Notes: generated from the sequence alone by a model not told the origin. DNA of 7,027 nucleotides from Nocardia sp. (GCA_013361595.1 JABFXT010000254.1:1-7027); one strand, 5' to 3'. Numbered from the stretch's first letter, positions 1 to 6,319 are shown. Numbers and translations: made by a program.

Positions 1-475
1 TGACGTGACCCGGACCGGGTCGGCCGCTCTCGCCGCCGGATCGCGGCCGGCTCTCGCCGGAGAAGGACGGGGTGCCGCTCGGCTCGCCCCGCCGGCCGGC
101 CGTTCCGCGCTCGACGGGCGGATCGACCGGTTCCCCCGACCCGCGTGACCCGCTCAGCGACCCCAGCATGCGCGCGAACCGCCCCGTCCGCCGCGCCGAG
201 CGGTCCTGGTCCGCCGCTACCGGCGGGACCTGGTGGCCGCTGCGTACCGGCCCGGACCGGTGGCCGTCCGGGCGCGCGGCGCCGGACTCGGCGGTGGGCA
301 GTGGACGGGTCGGTGGCGGGGCCGGTCGAGGGTTGCCGGGGTCGGGCTCGTGATTGCGGTGTGGCACGTTCGGCGGGGGGTAGCGGTCGAAACCTGGATG
401 CCGCTGGGGTGGCGGAGACTCGCCGGCGGGCCACTGACCGCGATCGGAACCGGAGGGCTCGCGGGAAGTGGGCAC
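1..475 (-). CDS. N-terminal part of a Pro/Arg-rich protein, truncated by the left edge; possibly an MFS transporter
   Basis: An open minus-strand frame with no stop runs from a GTG at 475 to the window edge, giving 158 residues. It begins MPTSREPSGSDRGQW and is hydrophilic, rich in Pro, Arg, Gly, Ser, Asp and Glu, with no Cys or Lys and no hydrophobic segment: the look of a disordered N-terminal extension. By hand count about five in six codons end in G or C. A CAGAAT hexamer lies 7 nt upstream of the GTG, as at the other starts in this window. The gene follows the cyclotransferase gene on the same strand after 91 bp. I recall that in M. tuberculosis the transporter-like gene Rv0876c lies next to, and divergent from, the probable DUF3027 gene, so an MFS transporter with a disordered N-terminus is a fair guess. 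No transporter sequence is visible here, so the function is inference from gene order only. Confidence 0.62.
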   Translation of the reverse strand, partial: MPTSREPSGSDRGQWPAGESPPPQRHPGFDRYPPPNVPHRNHEPDPGNPRPAPPPTRPLPTAESGAARPDGHRSGPVRSGHQVPPVAADQDRSARRTGRFARMLGSLSGSRGSGEPVDPPVERGTAGRRGEPSGTPSFSGESRPRSGGESGRPGPGHV

Positions 476-488
476 ATCATCAATTCTG
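476..488 (-). promoter_or_regulatory. Putative -10 element, leaderless start of the left-edge gene
   Basis: CAGAAT occupies 488-483 on the minus strand and is followed by exactly 7 nt and then GTG at 475. This fits the -10 to +1 distance of leaderless actinobacterial genes. No convincing -35 hexamer is seen; GTTTGC lies 17 bp upstream and is a poor match. Confidence 0.45.
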
Positions 489-566
489 GCCCACGGCGGC
501 GGCCCGCAAACGCCCCCCTGCTCACGACGGCCGGAAAGTGAGATGTGTCGCTCTCGGCCGCGCCGG

Positions 567-1340
567 TCAATCCGGGACGAAACGGACTTCGAACACCGTG
601 GGCCAGTACTTTCCGGTGATCAGGAAGCGGTCGGTGCCCGGGATCTGGGCGATACCGTTGAGCACGTCGGTCTGTGCGCGCTCGGTGGCCGGCAGCAGTC
701 CGGTGGCATCGACGACGCCCAGGACACGCCCGGTGTCCGGATCGATCCGGAGAATCTCGTCGGTGGGCCAGGAGTTGGCATAGACCGAACCGTCCTCGGC
801 GCATTCGAGCTCGTTGAGGCGGGCGTCGGTGTGGCTGGTCAGCGCCACCGAGCCGGTCGGCGCGAAGGTCTCGGGGTCGCGGAAGGTGAGTGCGGCCGAA
901 CCGTCGCTCATGACGAGTCGCCCGTCTCGGGTGCACAGACCCCAGCCCTCGCCCGGGTACTCCACCCGGTGTCTCTCGGCCAGCGTCCGCGGGTCCCGCG
1001 CGAACGCGACCCCTTCCTTCCAGGTGATCTGCCACAGCGTGTCGCCGGCCAGGGTGATGCCTTCACCGAAGTAGGGCGGCGGGAGCGCGACACGGACCAG
1101 TTCCGCACCGGTTTCGCGGTCGGTGGTGCGGATACCGGAGTACCCGACCATCCCGGTGCTCTCGTACAGCACGTCGTCGTCGATTTCGAGGCCTTGGGTG
1201 AACGCGCCCAGGTCGTGCCGGTGGGTCGCCAGCACCTCGATACCGAGCCGTGGGACCGCGTCTCCGGTACTCCCGCAGGCGGCTGCGGCGAGCAGGCAGA
1301 CCAGCGTGGCACCGACCCAGGTACGCCGAGTGCGCTTCAT
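567..1340 (-). CDS. Glutaminyl-peptide cyclotransferase (beta-propeller type), probable lipoprotein
   Basis: This 257-residue protein should convert N-terminal glutamine of peptides or proteins to pyroglutamate, releasing ammonia, outside the cytoplasmic membrane. It belongs to the plant/bacterial glutamine cyclotransferase family (Glu_cyclase_2), a five-bladed beta-propeller unrelated to the animal zinc enzymes. The family motifs appear in order: FTQGLE (47-52), LYESTGMVGYSGIR (58-71), FGEGIT (91-96), QITWKEG (104-110), GWGLC (132-136), MSDGSAALTFRDPETF (144-159), LNELE (175-179), VYANSWPTDEILRIDP (186-201), VLNGIA (226-231) and ITGKYWPTVFEV (241-252). Pocket residues known in papaya QC (the Glu of YEST, Asn of NELE, Lys of TGKxWP and several Trp) seem present. 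The N-terminus has a KRTRR charge cluster, a short hydrophobic stretch and LLAAAAC ending at Cys22, a slightly atypical lipobox (Ala at -3), so lipid anchoring is likely but not certain. The ATG at 1340 gives a proper signal peptide; in-frame starts further upstream would bury it. Confidence 0.93.
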   Translation of the reverse strand: MKRTRRTWVGATLVCLLAAAACGSTGDAVPRLGIEVLATHRHDLGAFTQGLEIDDDVLYESTGMVGYSGIRTTDRETGAELVRVALPPPYFGEGITLAGDTLWQITWKEGVAFARDPRTLAERHRVEYPGEGWGLCTRDGRLVMSDGSAALTFRDPETFAPTGSVALTSHTDARLNELECAEDGSVYANSWPTDEILRIDPDTGRVLGVVDATGLLPATERAQTDVLNGIAQIPGTDRFLITGKYWPTVFEVRFVPD

Positions 1341-1353
1341 ACGGCAAAATGTA
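1341..1353 (-). promoter_or_regulatory. Putative -10 element, leaderless start of the cyclotransferase gene
   Basis: TACATT (1353-1348, minus strand) is a full match to the actinobacterial TANNNT -10 consensus. Seven nucleotides separate it from the ATG at 1340, so transcription would begin at or next to the start codon. It overlaps the -10 candidate of the divergent DUF3027 gene. Confidence 0.6.
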
Positions 1354-1357
1354 GTCC
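1345..1357 (+). promoter_or_regulatory. Putative -10 element, leaderless start of the DUF3027 gene
   Basis: CAAAAT (1345-1350) is followed by 7 nt and then GTG at 1358. It differs from TANNNT only in the first base. The spacing equals that on the opposite strand, and the two hexamers share bases 1348-1350. No purine-rich ribosome binding site fits in the 17-bp gap. Confidence 0.5.
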
Positions 1358-2548
1358 GTGAGCGCAGTATCTGTTTCGGACACCGAGGTGCGGACGATCC
1401 TTGCCGGGGCCGTCGACCTGGCTCGTAGTGCGCTCGTGGACCTGGAGCCGACCGGGGTCGGAGTGCATCTGGGGGTCCGCGCCGAGGACGAATGCTCGGC
1501 AACGCACCGCTTCGAGGCCACCCTGCCCGGCTACCACGGATGGCAGTGGGCGGTGGTGGTGGCGGCCGCGCCGGACACCGACCGGGTGACCGTGAGCGAG
1601 TCGGCGCTGCTGCCCGGGCCCGACGCGCTGATCGCGCCGGACTTCGTGCCCTGGGATCAGCGAATCCGCCCCGGCGATCTGGCGCCGGGCGATCTGCTCG
1701 CCCCGGCCGCGGACGATTCGCGACTCGCCCCCGGTTACACCGCCACCGGCGACCCCGAGGTCGACGAGGTGGCCGGCCAGGTGGGGCTGGGCCGGAAACA
1801 GGTGCTCAGCCGCGAGGGCCGGGAGGATGCGGCCGAACGCTGGTACGCCGAATTCGGACCCGATACCGAGATGGCCAAGGCGGCGCCCGCCACATGTGAG
1901 AGCTGCGGTTTCTATGTCCCGCTGGCCGGTGCCCTGCGCGCCTGTTTCGGTGTCTGCGCGAACGCGATGGGCGCCGACGGTCATGTAGTGCATATGGGGT
2001 ACGGCTGTGGTGCCCATTCGGATACCCGGCTGCCGACCGGCGCCGGATCACCGATCTATCAGGCCTACGACGATGCCGCGGTCGAGCTGGTCGCCGTGAC
2101 GCCGCCCCCCGGCAGCGAGTCCGGCCGGGCCGCCGGAGCGGCTACGGAGTCCGTCGCCGGTCCCGCCGCGGAGTCCGCGGCCGCGCAGACTTCCGCCGAA
2201 CTCGCCGGTTCGTCCGCTGTCGATGCCGGCGCGCAGGTGCCCACGGACGGCCCGGCGGCCGAGTCCGCCGGCGAGCAGACCGGGGAAACCAGCGATGCGA
2301 CCGCGGCGGATCCGGCTGCGCGGATCGAGGGCCGTACCGCCGGGCCGGTCGCCGAGACACCCGGCAGCCCGCAGACCGAATCCGCTCCCGCCGAGCCCGG
2401 GGGTTCCACGGCTACCGCCGGCCTCGCTACGGAAAGCGCCGAACCGGTCGATACCGGTGCCGCGAGCGCCGGTCGTCTCGATGCTCCTCGGCCGGATCCG
2501 GCTGCCGCGGAAGGGGAGGATCCCGCGCCCGCACCGGAGACACCCTGA
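1358..2548 (+). CDS. DUF3027 family protein with Cys/His cluster and long acidic low-complexity tail
   Basis: This 396-residue protein matches, by recognition, the actinobacterial DUF3027 family, whose function is unknown. Residues 1-245 form the conserved-looking part, including GYHGWQWAVVVAAAPDTD (58-75) and LIAPDFVPWDQRIRPGDLAPGD (from 91). A cluster C180-x2-C183-x12-C196-x3-C200-x16-C217-x2-H220 looks like a metal, probably zinc, binding site; the metal is inferred. From about residue 246 to the end the protein is a tail of Ala, Glu, Ser, Pro, Thr, Gly and Asp with recurring AES/TES units, acidic and surely disordered. The whole protein has only two lysines (147 and 174). No signal peptide or membrane segment is seen, so it is probably cytoplasmic. 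It is followed after 126 bp by the Hsp90-like ATPase gene on the same strand. From memory Rv0877 of M. tuberculosis is the likely counterpart and is about 260 residues, so the tail would be a lineage extension. Confidence 0.85.
   Translation: MSAVSVSDTEVRTILAGAVDLARSALVDLEPTGVGVHLGVRAEDECSATHRFEATLPGYHGWQWAVVVAAAPDTDRVTVSESALLPGPDALIAPDFVPWDQRIRPGDLAPGDLLAPAADDSRLAPGYTATGDPEVDEVAGQVGLGRKQVLSREGREDAAERWYAEFGPDTEMAKAAPATCESCGFYVPLAGALRACFGVCANAMGADGHVVHMGYGCGAHSDTRLPTGAGSPIYQAYDDAAVELVAVTPPPGSESGRAAGAATESVAGPAAESAAAQTSAELAGSSAVDAGAQVPTDGPAAESAGEQTGETSDATAADPAARIEGRTAGPVAETPGSPQTESAPAEPGGSTATAGLATESAEPVDTGAASAGRLDAPRPDPAAAEGEDPAPAPETP
2095..2545 (+). other. Low-complexity acidic tail coding region within the DUF3027 gene
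   Basis: About 150 codons encode an Ala/Glu/Ser/Pro/Thr-rich tail with irregular repeats of AES, TES and AET spaced roughly 8-25 residues apart, often written with the same codons (gcg/gag/tcc). There is no lysine, cysteine or tryptophan and very few hydrophobic residues. The reading frame is maintained to a normal TGA, so this is a real C-terminal extension, not frameshifted sequence. Confidence 0.8.
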
Positions 2549-2558
2549 TCGCCGGACC

Positions 2559-2626
2559 GCTCACCGAGCCTCGCGCGGCATTGCGCCGGCACCGGTTCCG
2601 GGGTTGCCCGGGCCCGTTCGGTGAGC
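2559..2626. repeat. Inverted repeat between the DUF3027 and ATPase genes
   Basis: GCTCACCGA (2559-2567) is repeated exactly as its reverse complement, TCGGTGAGC (2618-2626). In RNA the stem can gain a G-U and a C-G pair inward, leaving a loop of about 46 nt that itself holds short GC-rich self-complementary pieces. There is no T-run. It could be a terminator without a U-tail, an mRNA structure or a regulator site; the sequence does not decide. Confidence 0.5.
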
Positions 2627-2661
2627 CGCCGTGCGCGGCACGACCGGCGGATCCGGGCACG

Positions 2662-2674
2662 TAGGCTGGCTCGG
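2662..2674 (+). promoter_or_regulatory. Putative -10 element, leaderless start of the ATPase gene
   Basis: TAGGCT (2662-2667) matches TANNNT and is followed by 7 nt and GTG at 2675. This supports 2675 as the start and suggests the ATPase gene has its own promoter besides any read-through from the DUF3027 gene. Confidence 0.6.
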
Positions 2675-5545
2675 GTGAGCGAGACCGGTGCGGTGGGCGA
2701 AACGTTCGGGCCAGTGGGAACGGATGCCGGTACCGCGGATCCCTTCGACACCGCGGCACTGCGCGCGGCGGTGCTGGCCGCCTGGCGTGATTCGCCGACC
2801 CGGCTGCGTGAGGACGCGACCACCGAGGCCGATCTGGTGCGTGCCGGTTATCGCGATCGGCTGCTGACCGAGCTGGCGCAGAACGCGGCGGACGCGGCGG
2901 TGAAAGCGGGCGTCCCGGGCCGGGTCACCGTGCGGTGCACCGGCCGCACGTTATCGGTGGCCAATACCGGCGCGCCACTGGATATATCCGGAGTGCACGC
3001 GCTGACCGCGCTGCGGGCGTCGGGGAAATCCGGGAGCGGTGGCGAGACCGGCCGTTTCGGTGTCGGGTTCACCGCGGCCCTGACGGTGAGTGATGAACTC
3101 GAATTCCGTTCCACCAGTGGCTCGCTGCGTTTCTCCCGGGAACGCACCCGTGCGGCCCTGAGCGCCGCCGGGGTGGCCGTGCCGCAGGTCGAGAACGAAT
3201 TCGTGCCGCCGGTGCTGCGACTGGCCTGGCCCGTGGCCGCGGCCCCCGTCGCGGGTGCCGAGTCCGAGATCGTGCTGTCGTTGCGTGACGGTATCGACCC
3301 CGGCGCGCTGCTGGAATCCATGCGGGCCGAGGCCGTCGATCTGCTCATGGAATTGCCGGCGCTGCGGGAGATCCGCGTCGGTGACGATGTCGTGCGCGCC
3401 GAAACCGGCGACTCGGGACTGCCGGGGGTAGGCGAGTTACGGATCAGCGGCTCCGGGACCGAGCAGCGGTGGTGGGAGTTCCGGACGCCGCGGGCACGCT
3501 GGCTGCTGCCGTTGCGTGACGGAGTTCCGGTGCCCGCCGACCCTGATGTGCTGCGGGCGCCGACCCGTTCCGACGAGGAATTATCGCTTCCGGCGGTGCT
3601 CATCGCCGATATCCCGATGCAGCCGGACCGCCGTCGGCTGCTACCGGGAACCCATCCGGCCGAACTGGTCGCGGGCTACGCCGATTTCGCTCGCGCGCTA
3701 CCCCGGCGCTCACGGTTGGTGCTGGTGCCGCCACCGGCGTTCGCCCGCAGTGAGACCGACGGTCTGCTACGTGCGGCGATCCTGCGTGAATTGCGGACCG
3801 GAGTATGGCTGCCGGTGGTCGCGGCGCCACCGGACACCGGCAGCGACGAGGTGACCGCGGCCGGCGATACCGACGGCGAAGGCCGGGTGGCGGTACCCTC
3901 GCGGGCGAGTGTTTACCCCGATCTCTCTCCCGAGTTGGCCGGGCTGCTGGGTGGGGTGCTGGATCCGCTGGTCGTTCCCGATCTGTCCGGCGCGCGGTAC
4001 GCCGAAGCGCTCGCGGCACTGGAGGTGCACCGGCTCGGCCCGGCCCGGCTGGCCGAACTCTGCGCCGGGCTGGACCGGTCTCCGTCCTGGTGGTTCGCTC
4101 TCTACTCCGCGCTGGAACCCTTCGTCACCGATCCGCTGACGGTGGAGGAACTGGGCGCCCTGCCGGTCCCGCTGGCCGACGGACGGCTGGTGACGGGCCC
4201 GCGGACGGTGGTACTGGACGACGAACTCGCCGCCCTGCCCGCCGCGGTTCCGGTGCACTGGGCGCGGCTGGTGCATCCGGAAGCGTCACATCCGCTACTG
4301 GCGCGGCTCGGCGCGCAGCGGGCGGGGGTAGCGGATCTGCTGTCGGACCCCGGGCTACAGGCGGAACTGCACGAACACCCCGCCGATCCGGAGACGGTCG
4401 AGGCGGTACTGCGGTTGGCCGCGGCCGCCGACCCGGCCGAACTGCCGGATTGGCTCGGCATGCTCGAACTGCCCGACGCCTCCGGTGCGGTGCGACCGGC
4501 CGACGAACTGTTGTTACCGGATGCCCCGTTGATCGAACTGCTGGTGCCGGATTCGCCGTTCGGGGTCGTGGCCGGGGAAGTGGTCGCCGAGTACGGTGCC
4601 GAGGCGCTGCGGGCGATCGGCGTCGGCTGGGATTTCGGGGTGGTCGCCGAAACCGATCCCACCGGTCCCGACCATCATCTCGACGACGAGGAAACCTGGT
4701 GGGCCGAGCTCGCCGCGGACCCCGCGGAGCTGGTCGCGGTCCGTGATCTGGATCTGGTGGACGACGCGGCCTGGCCGGAGGCGCTGTGGCGGTTGCTGAC
4801 CACGGAACGCACCCGGCCGCTGCTCGCCGATCCGGACGGGTACACGGCGTGGTGGTTGCGTCATCACGCCCGGATCGACGGAGTCGCGCTGGGGGGTTAC
4901 CGGCATCCGGCGGATACCGAATTCGCCGGACTGCTACCGGAACTCCCGATCACCGGGCTGTCCGCTGTCGATCTCGACGCATTGCGCGGCTGTCTCGCTG
5001 ATCCCGCGGCCCTGGACTTCGCGCTGATCGAAACTCTGCTGGCAGCGCTGGCCGACGACGAGCGGTCACCCGGTCCGGAAGTGGTGTCGCTGATACACAC
5101 CCGGCTGGGAGCGGCCGTACCACGACTGGATCTCACCGAGCTCGATCCGCCGGACCGGGTCCGGGCCCTCTCGGGTGCGGTGATCGACGCCGGTGACGCG
5201 CTGGTACTGGACCAGCCGTGGTTCGGTCTCGCGGTGCCCGCGGACCGGCTGGTGGTCGCGGATCCGGCGACCGCCGTCGATCTCGCCGCCCTGCTGGATC
5301 TGCCGTTGGTATCCGAACAGGTCGACGCCGAAGTGCTCGGGACGGGCCACGAAACCGATTGGGCGGAGGAACCGCTGGGGGTCGTATTGCGCGGGCTTTT
5401 CGCGCTGCCGCCGCAGGACGGGCCCCTGATCCTGCACGACGAACTGTGTGTTCGGCTGACGGGTGCGGTGACCGCGACCGCGGCCGTCCCGTGGTGGCGC
5501 GCCGGGACCGCGACCCATGTGGTGCGGCCGGGCCGTCCCGGCTGA
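2675..5545 (+). CDS. Sacsin/Hsp90-like GHKL-fold ATPase
   Basis: This 956-residue protein has an N-terminal GHKL (Hsp90/sacsin type) ATP-binding domain. The N-box is ELAQNAADA (66-74, with E67, N70, D73), which normally supplies catalytic Glu and Mg-binding Asn. The G1-like stretch is VANTGAPLD (95-103), where the usual DxGxG aspartate is missing, and the glycine lid is GRFGVGF (126-132). The motif QPDRRRLLPG lies near residue 315. The remaining two thirds is Leu/Ala/Asp/Glu-rich, with no signal peptide or membrane segment and no domain I can name; a Trp pair (PWWRAG) lies near the C-terminus. The likely role is a nucleotide-driven chaperone or conformational switch in the cytoplasm; clients are unknown. 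It has only two lysines (77 and 118) and at least four TTA leucine codons (93, 255, 303, 614). GTG 2675 is chosen over the GTG at 2621 because of the -10 hexamer and because the 18 extra residues would be an Arg-rich stretch encoded by promoter DNA. It follows the DUF3027 gene, suggesting a shared role. Confidence 0.87.
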   Translation: MSETGAVGETFGPVGTDAGTADPFDTAALRAAVLAAWRDSPTRLREDATTEADLVRAGYRDRLLTELAQNAADAAVKAGVPGRVTVRCTGRTLSVANTGAPLDISGVHALTALRASGKSGSGGETGRFGVGFTAALTVSDELEFRSTSGSLRFSRERTRAALSAAGVAVPQVENEFVPPVLRLAWPVAAAPVAGAESEIVLSLRDGIDPGALLESMRAEAVDLLMELPALREIRVGDDVVRAETGDSGLPGVGELRISGSGTEQRWWEFRTPRARWLLPLRDGVPVPADPDVLRAPTRSDEELSLPAVLIADIPMQPDRRRLLPGTHPAELVAGYADFARALPRRSRLVLVPPPAFARSETDGLLRAAILRELRTGVWLPVVAAPPDTGSDEVTAAGDTDGEGRVAVPSRASVYPDLSPELAGLLGGVLDPLVVPDLSGARYAEALAALEVHRLGPARLAELCAGLDRSPSWWFALYSALEPFVTDPLTVEELGALPVPLADGRLVTGPRTVVLDDELAALPAAVPVHWARLVHPEASHPLLARLGAQRAGVADLLSDPGLQAELHEHPADPETVEAVLRLAAAADPAELPDWLGMLELPDASGAVRPADELLLPDAPLIELLVPDSPFGVVAGEVVAEYGAEALRAIGVGWDFGVVAETDPTGPDHHLDDEETWWAELAADPAELVAVRDLDLVDDAAWPEALWRLLTTERTRPLLADPDGYTAWWLRHHARIDGVALGGYRHPADTEFAGLLPELPITGLSAVDLDALRGCLADPAALDFALIETLLAALADDERSPGPEVVSLIHTRLGAAVPRLDLTELDPPDRVRALSGAVIDAGDALVLDQPWFGLAVPADRLVVADPATAVDLAALLDLPLVSEQVDAEVLGTGHETDWAEEPLGVVLRGLFALPPQDGPLILHDELCVRLTGAVTATAAVPWWRAGTATHVVRPGRPG

Positions 5546-5564
5546 CCGGCGGCGGATCAGTCGG
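5538..5564. terminator. Possible bidirectional terminator hairpin over the two convergent stop codons
   Basis: CCGGCTGA (5538-5545) can pair with TCAGTCGG (5557-5564) through one G-U pair, around an 11-nt loop. The stem contains the TGA of the ATPase gene and the stop of the TetR gene. There is no T-run, which is common for actinobacterial terminators. On the minus-strand transcript the G-U becomes a C-A mismatch, so it is weaker in that direction. Confidence 0.35.
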
Positions 5565-6183
5565 CGTGCCCGGCCAGGGCCTGGGCGAGCAGATCCAGTT
5601 GGGTACGAACGCTTTCGCTGTCGTTGTCGACCAGCCAGCGCAGCACGATGCCGTCGATCACGCTCAGGGTGAAGCGGGAGAGCTGGGGCACCGGAACCTT
5701 CCAGGTGCTGCCGGTGGCATCACGGGCGTGGTCGAGGATATCGGCCACCGTGGAATCGTTGAAGTTGTACTGTTCCCGGGCGATCGCCAGTTTGGCGGGA
5801 GTCTGTTCGCCTTCACGCAGTGCGTAGGTGGTGGTTTCGTAGGTGAGCAGCTGACGTTCCGGTGTGGCTTCGATATTGAGCCACATGAGTTCCAGTCCGG
5901 CACGCAGCAGATCGCGCAACGCGGTGTTACCACTGCCCGCTTCCTGCCAGACCGATTCGTTGGCGTCCACCGAATCGCGCAGCTCCATCGACAGCGCCTT
6001 GACCAATTCGGTCATCAGCGCGTCCTTGTTCTCGAAGCAGTAGTGCACCACGCCTAGCGAAACGCCCGCGGCCTGAGCGACGTCGCGGGTGGTCACCCCC
6101 GCGACTCCCTTTTTCTCGGCAAGGCCGATCGCGGCCTCGATCAGGTGGGCCCGTCGTTCTTCGACGCTCAATCGGGAGGACAC
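5557..6183 (-). CDS. TetR/AcrR family transcriptional regulator
   Basis: With GTG at 6183 the protein has 208 residues, a normal TetR length. The N-terminal DNA-binding domain spans about residues 8-56: RRAHLIEAAIGLAEKKG forms the first helices, then the helix-turn-helix VTTRDVAQAAGVSLGVVHYCFENKDAL (30-56), where HYCFENKDAL is the typical TetR end of the recognition helix. The C-terminal ligand and dimer domain is helical and recalls the BetI-type C-terminal family; the ligand is unknown. A TTG at 6219 would add 12 residues, but that TTG lies inside a TTGACT hexamer placed 17 bp from CAGACT, itself 7 nt from the GTG, so 6219 is more likely a -35 element. The gene converges on the ATPase gene with 11 bp between stops and lies 136 bp downstream of DUF2530 on the same strand. 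It probably represses itself; other targets cannot be read from the window. Confidence 0.9.
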   Translation of the reverse strand: MSSRLSVEERRAHLIEAAIGLAEKKGVAGVTTRDVAQAAGVSLGVVHYCFENKDALMTELVKALSMELRDSVDANESVWQEAGSGNTALRDLLRAGLELMWLNIEATPERQLLTYETTTYALREGEQTPAKLAIAREQYNFNDSTVADILDHARDATGSTWKVPVPQLSRFTLSVIDGIVLRWLVDNDSESVRTQLDLLAQALAGHAD

Positions 6184-6219
6184 CTGAGCGAGTCTGACCC
6201 GCTGGACCCGAACAGTCAA
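6184..6219 (-). promoter_or_regulatory. Putative full promoter of the TetR gene
   Basis: TTGACT (6219-6214) differs from the -35 consensus TTGACA in one base. A 17-bp spacer leads to CAGACT (6196-6191), followed by 7 nt and GTG at 6183. This is the only start in the window with a clear -35 at ideal distance. Two direct copies of CGGGTC lie in the spacer, 9 bp apart. Confidence 0.55.
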
Positions 6220-6319
6220 TTCCCCGGACGAGGGCTACCGGTGCCGAACACCCCGCCGGCCTTTCGGGCCCGCTGCCTCGGACGATGCTCTGTAACGCCG
6301 CGGAGTTGGGCGCCGATGT

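Noticed and set aside
72..353. Plus-strand 93-codon frame
   Set aside because: Its third positions coincide with those of the opposing minus-strand frame, so its GC bias is borrowed; the product is Gly/Arg/Pro/Trp-rich without a recognisable feature and no promoter or ribosome site precedes it.
476..566. Possible terminator after the cyclotransferase gene
   Set aside because: Only short arms are found (two copies of CGGCCG, and CTCAC/GTGAG with a 12-nt loop); no stem is strong enough to call.
145..783. Plus-strand 212-codon frame
   Set aside because: It runs antisense across the left-edge gene and into the cyclotransferase gene, and its product is random-looking and Arg-rich.
468..1361. Plus-strand 297-codon frame opposite the cyclotransferase gene
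   Set aside because: It is the antisense shadow of a gene with clear family motifs; long antisense frames are expected at this GC content.
2621..2674. GTG at 2621 as the start of the ATPase gene
   Set aside because: It would translate the -10 hexamer region into an Arg-rich leader of 18 residues and overlaps one arm of the inverted repeat; GTG 2675 has the matching promoter spacing.
2065..2823. Minus-strand 252-codon Ala/Ser/Val-rich frame
   Set aside because: It is the antisense of the repetitive DUF3027 tail and the ATPase start; its low complexity mirrors the real gene.
3805..4746. Plus-strand 313-codon frame inside the ATPase gene
   Set aside because: Gly/Arg/Ala-rich out-of-frame product; the ATPase frame continues unbroken through it.
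2675..5545. TTA codons in the ATPase gene as a developmental (bldA-type) switch
   Set aside because: That logic applies to Streptomyces; the gene context suggests Mycobacteriales, where TTA is not known as a regulatory codon.
5218..6057. Plus-strand 279-codon frame across the end of the ATPase gene and the TetR gene
   Set aside because: It spans two genes with clear identity and is antisense to TetR.
6220..6319. Possible terminator between DUF2530 and the TetR gene
   Set aside because: GGCC-tttcg-GGCC is only a 4-bp stem and there is no T-run.
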